Part shown: one piece after another, positions 12,125 through 13,897 of the stretch
Position numbering within the stretch: the stretch's first letter is position 1
Layout of the letters: each line of letters begins with the position of its first letter
DNA from: Firmicutes bacterium UBA3738
Lineage (GTDB): Bacteria > Bacillota > Clostridia > Peptostreptococcales > Anaerovoracaceae
Direction of reading: 5' to 3'
NCBI GenBank assembly: GCA_002372505.1
Contig: DFGY01000024.1
Location: 1-13,897, forward strand
DNA: 13,897 bases
The notes under the pieces: model-generated
Databases searched by the model: none
What the model saw: only the letters and a program-made list of their open reading frames with translations
Told to the model about the DNA's origin: nothing
Program-made: the position numbers and the translations under genes

Positions 12125-12392
12125 GCGTGCTCCCCAGCGCACATGTGTAGGCTGCAACGTCTCAAAAGATAAAAAGGATCTTATCAGAATAGTCGACACA
12201 GAAGAAGGTTTAAGGCTGGACGTGACAGGTAAGATGAACGGAAGAGGCGTGTACGTCTGCCCGAATAAAGAGTGCATAGCTCTGGCGCAGAAGAAAAACG
12301 GTATAAAACGCAGCCTGAAGAAAAACATAGATAACGAAGAAATCAGTGCGTTATTTGAAGAATTGACAGCCTATGAAAAAGAAAGTGTTTAG
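12111..12392 (+). CDS. rnpM: RnpM/YlxR, RNase P modulator (DUF448)
   Basis: This small basic protein of about 93 aa belongs to the YlxR family, reported in B. subtilis to bind RNase P RNA and modulate its activity. Family motifs are RTCVGC (residues 10-15) and NGRGVYVCPNKEC (about 43-55); the paired cysteines could hold a metal. The start ATG at 12111 lies within the nusA acidic tail, preceded by GAGGAAG (12101-12107); the same frame is open further back into the Asp run (ATG at 12075), but that would add a spurious MTTTT-rich extension. It overlaps nusA by 14 nt and ylxQ by 20 nt, indicating translational coupling. Confidence 0.9.
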   Translation: MTKTKRAPQRTCVGCNVSKDKKDLIRIVDTEEGLRLDVTGKMNGRGVYVCPNKECIALAQKKNGIKRSLKKNIDNEEISALFEELTAYEKESV

Positions 12393-12687
12393 CTACATTG
12401 GCTTTGCGAAGAAGTCGGGTAATCTGGCAGTAGGCGCCGGAACGTGTACACTGCCGGCAGTGGCAAGGAAGACAAAGTTAATTCTCATTGCCGCCGATAC
12501 TGCAGAAGGAACCATAGATAAAATATCCGGCTTCGCAAAGAAGGAAAACATTAAATTCAGAGTATACGGACATGCCGAGGAATTATCCAAGGCCTGCGGC
12601 ATGCCGGTTAGAAATATATTCGGAATAACGGACGCAGGACTTGCGGACGCAATCATAAAAGAAATCGATTTGGAAAAGGAGGTGTGA
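12373..12687 (+). CDS. ylxQ: YlxQ, L7Ae-family RNA-binding protein
   Basis: The 104-aa product fits the L7Ae/L30e fold family: a basic N-terminus with IGFAKKSGNLAVGAG (residues 9-23), the LILIAADTA strand and loop (about 36-44), and the Cys-Gly-Met-Pro-Val block CGMPVRNIFGI (about 75-85). Members bind kink-turn RNA in other systems; the cellular target of YlxQ is not settled. It starts 20 nt inside rnpM and ends 2 nt before the infB ATG, a very tight arrangement conserved in Firmicutes. Confidence 0.9.
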   Translation: MKKKVFSYIGFAKKSGNLAVGAGTCTLPAVARKTKLILIAADTAEGTIDKISGFAKKENIKFRVYGHAEELSKACGMPVRNIFGITDAGLADAIIKEIDLEKEV

Positions 12688-12689
12688 CA

Positions 12690-13897
12690 ATGAAGGTAAG
12701 CGAACTGGCAAAAGAGCTGGGAGTGACCAGTAAGGAAGTAGTCGAAAAAGCCAATGCCATGGGCATTGTGGTCAAAGCAGCTCAGAGTAACTTAACTGAC
12801 ATTGATGCAACAACACTAAGAAATATCTTTATATCCAAAAGCAAAAAGGATGCAGAAACAAAGATAGTAAAAGTAAAATCAAAGAAAAGCGACGATGATA
12901 AATCAGGAGAACCAAAGGTAACGGTAAAGGCAGCCAAGCTGGGAGATGTGTCTGATGTTAAAGTGAAGAAAACAAAGGCAGCATCTACAGCCCAAGCTGC
13001 AAAGGAAGAAGTGGGAATTACGAAGAAGGCTCCCATAGGAAAGCCGGTACCAAAGGCTCAGAGCAAGGCACCACAGGGTAAGCCCGTACCTAAAAAGGCA
13101 GATGTTGTAAAGCGTGCCGAAGCCGAAGAGGCTAAGCAAGCCAAGGAAACTCCAAAAGCTTCAGAGGCAGCTAAAACGCCGGAGACAGCCAAGACTCCCG
13201 AAAAGGCAGCTGAGAAGAAGGCAACCGAAAAGAAAGCTCCCGAAGTTAAGAAAAACAAGAATCCTGACAAGAGACCTGTACAGGAGATTAAGGTTATTAA
13301 GAGAGCTGAGCCGAAAAAGGAAGAGCCGAAAAAAGAAGAACCTAAAAAGTCCTGTCCAAAGCCGGTAAAAGAGGCAGAGCCTCAGGCCGCAGAAAAGGTT
13401 AAGAAGGGCGCTGCTCCAAAGAAGCATAAGGACAAGGACAAGGATAAAGAAAGAAATAAATTCGACAAAATGGAGAGAGGCGGCCAGAATCAGAAGAGAG
13501 AGCCTCGCTCCCTTGAAAAGAAGGCGAAGAAAAAGCACATTAAGCCAAAGCCGGATCCGGAACCGGTAGTAGAAGAAGAAATACTGCCCGTAGGAACAAA
13601 GGTAGTAAACGTTCCCATTACCATTGCCGGATTCTGCGAGCAGGTAGGAGTATCCATATCCACGGTTATTATGACCCTGCTTAAAATGGGCGTAGTTGCT
13701 AACCAGAACCAGAACATTGACGATGTTACCGTTGCAACCCTTGCAGACGAGCTGGGTATACAGGTAGTCATAGGAAACGTTCAAGAAGAAGAAGAGGAAG
13801 AAGGTCTGGAAACTTTCGAGGATCGCGAAGCCGATCTGAAACCGAGACCGCCGATAATTACTGTAATGGGTCACGTTGACCACGGTAAGACATCACT
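12690..13897 (+). CDS. infB: Translation initiation factor IF-2, N-terminal part (cut by the window end)
   Basis: IF-2 is the GTPase that brings initiator fMet-tRNA to the ribosome and promotes subunit joining. The frame stays open for 402 codons to the window edge. Residues 1-50 form a first IF2_N-type helical domain (MKVSELAKELGVTSKEVVEK). Residues ~55-305 are low-complexity and rich in Lys, Ala, Pro and Glu, with GKPVPK at 117-122 and 130-135 and three EPKKE-type units at 207-220. A second IF2_N domain covers ~306-360. The G domain starts at VMGHVDHGKTS, the P-loop (394-402), where the window ends. AAGGAGGTG at 12675-12684 gives a strong ribosome binding site. The region before the G domain is much longer than in B. 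subtilis (about 215 residues from memory). Confidence 0.96.
   Translation, partial: MKVSELAKELGVTSKEVVEKANAMGIVVKAAQSNLTDIDATTLRNIFISKSKKDAETKIVKVKSKKSDDDKSGEPKVTVKAAKLGDVSDVKVKKTKAASTAQAAKEEVGITKKAPIGKPVPKAQSKAPQGKPVPKKADVVKRAEAEEAKQAKETPKASEAAKTPETAKTPEKAAEKKATEKKAPEVKKNKNPDKRPVQEIKVIKRAEPKKEEPKKEEPKKSCPKPVKEAEPQAAEKVKKGAAPKKHKDKDKDKERNKFDKMERGGQNQKREPRSLEKKAKKKHIKPKPDPEPVVEEEILPVGTKVVNVPITIAGFCEQVGVSISTVIMTLLKMGVVANQNQNIDDVTVATLADELGIQVVIGNVQEEEEEEGLETFEDREADLKPRPPIITVMGHVDHGKTS

Noticed and set aside
13161..13883. Long reverse-strand frame opposite infB (240 codons)
   Set aside because: It is the complement of Lys/Glu-rich infB codons, which yields Leu/Phe/Ser-rich nonsense. No ribosome site, and infB is certain on the + strand.

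Overview
The window reads as chromosomal DNA of a Gram-positive anaerobe of the Firmicutes, most likely class Clostridia. The evidence is the near-origin order rrn - tmk - holB - ricT - trmN6 - abrB, a Firmicutes-type (class III) fructose-1,6-bisphosphatase, a two-subunit oxygen-labile class I fumarase, strong AGGAGG ribosome binding sites, extended -10 promoters and the rimP-nusA-rnpM-ylxQ-infB operon. All genes are on the + strand and no insertion sequence, prophage, tRNA or CRISPR array was seen. Genus cannot be read from the sequence with confidence.

Layout. (1) 1-681: 3' end of a 23S rRNA, a roughly 200-nt spacer holding a structured repeat-like element, a 5S rRNA and a strong intrinsic terminator. 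(2) 704-1552: a separately promoted cytoplasmic lipase-like hydrolase. (3) 1556-4795: a tightly packed housekeeping operon with its own extended -10 promoter: a 43-aa membrane peptide, tmk, holB, ricT and a trmN6-type methyltransferase, joined by ATGA overlaps or very short gaps. (4) 4804-6776: a small DUF948-like membrane protein, an AbrB regulator with an added CxxC...CxxC module, and murA, closed by a terminator that overlaps the murA stop codon. (5) 6779-6906: a compact unit with a good promoter, two matching operator palindromes, about 60-90 transcribed bases and a terminator, but no recognisable gene. (6) 6927-10321: both fumarase subunits and fbp. (7) 10339-13897: rimP, nusA, rnpM, ylxQ and the 5' part of infB, which runs off the window exactly at the GTPase P-loop.

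How the genes fit together. The window is almost wholly core information processing (dTTP supply, clamp loader, RNA maturation, tRNA modification, ribosome assembly, transcription elongation, translation initiation), with peptidoglycan precursor synthesis (murA) and central carbon enzymes (fumarase, FBPase). Gene order in regions 1-4 is a thinned version of the Bacillus subtilis region rrnA...tmk-yaaQ-yaaR-holB-yaaT-yabA-yabB-yazA-rsmI-abrB.

The most unusual part is the non-coding unit between murA and the fumarase. Two copies of GTTAG-N6-CTAAC lie exactly 20 bp apart, over the -10 and the start of a consensus-like promoter whose transcript ends after about 90 nt. It is either a repressor-controlled small RNA, a leader/attenuator, or the remains of a deleted repressor-regulated gene. 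Other points of interest are the repeat-like element in the 23S-5S spacer, three short tandem duplications at ribosome-binding sites or promoters, and the extreme acidic tail of NusA.
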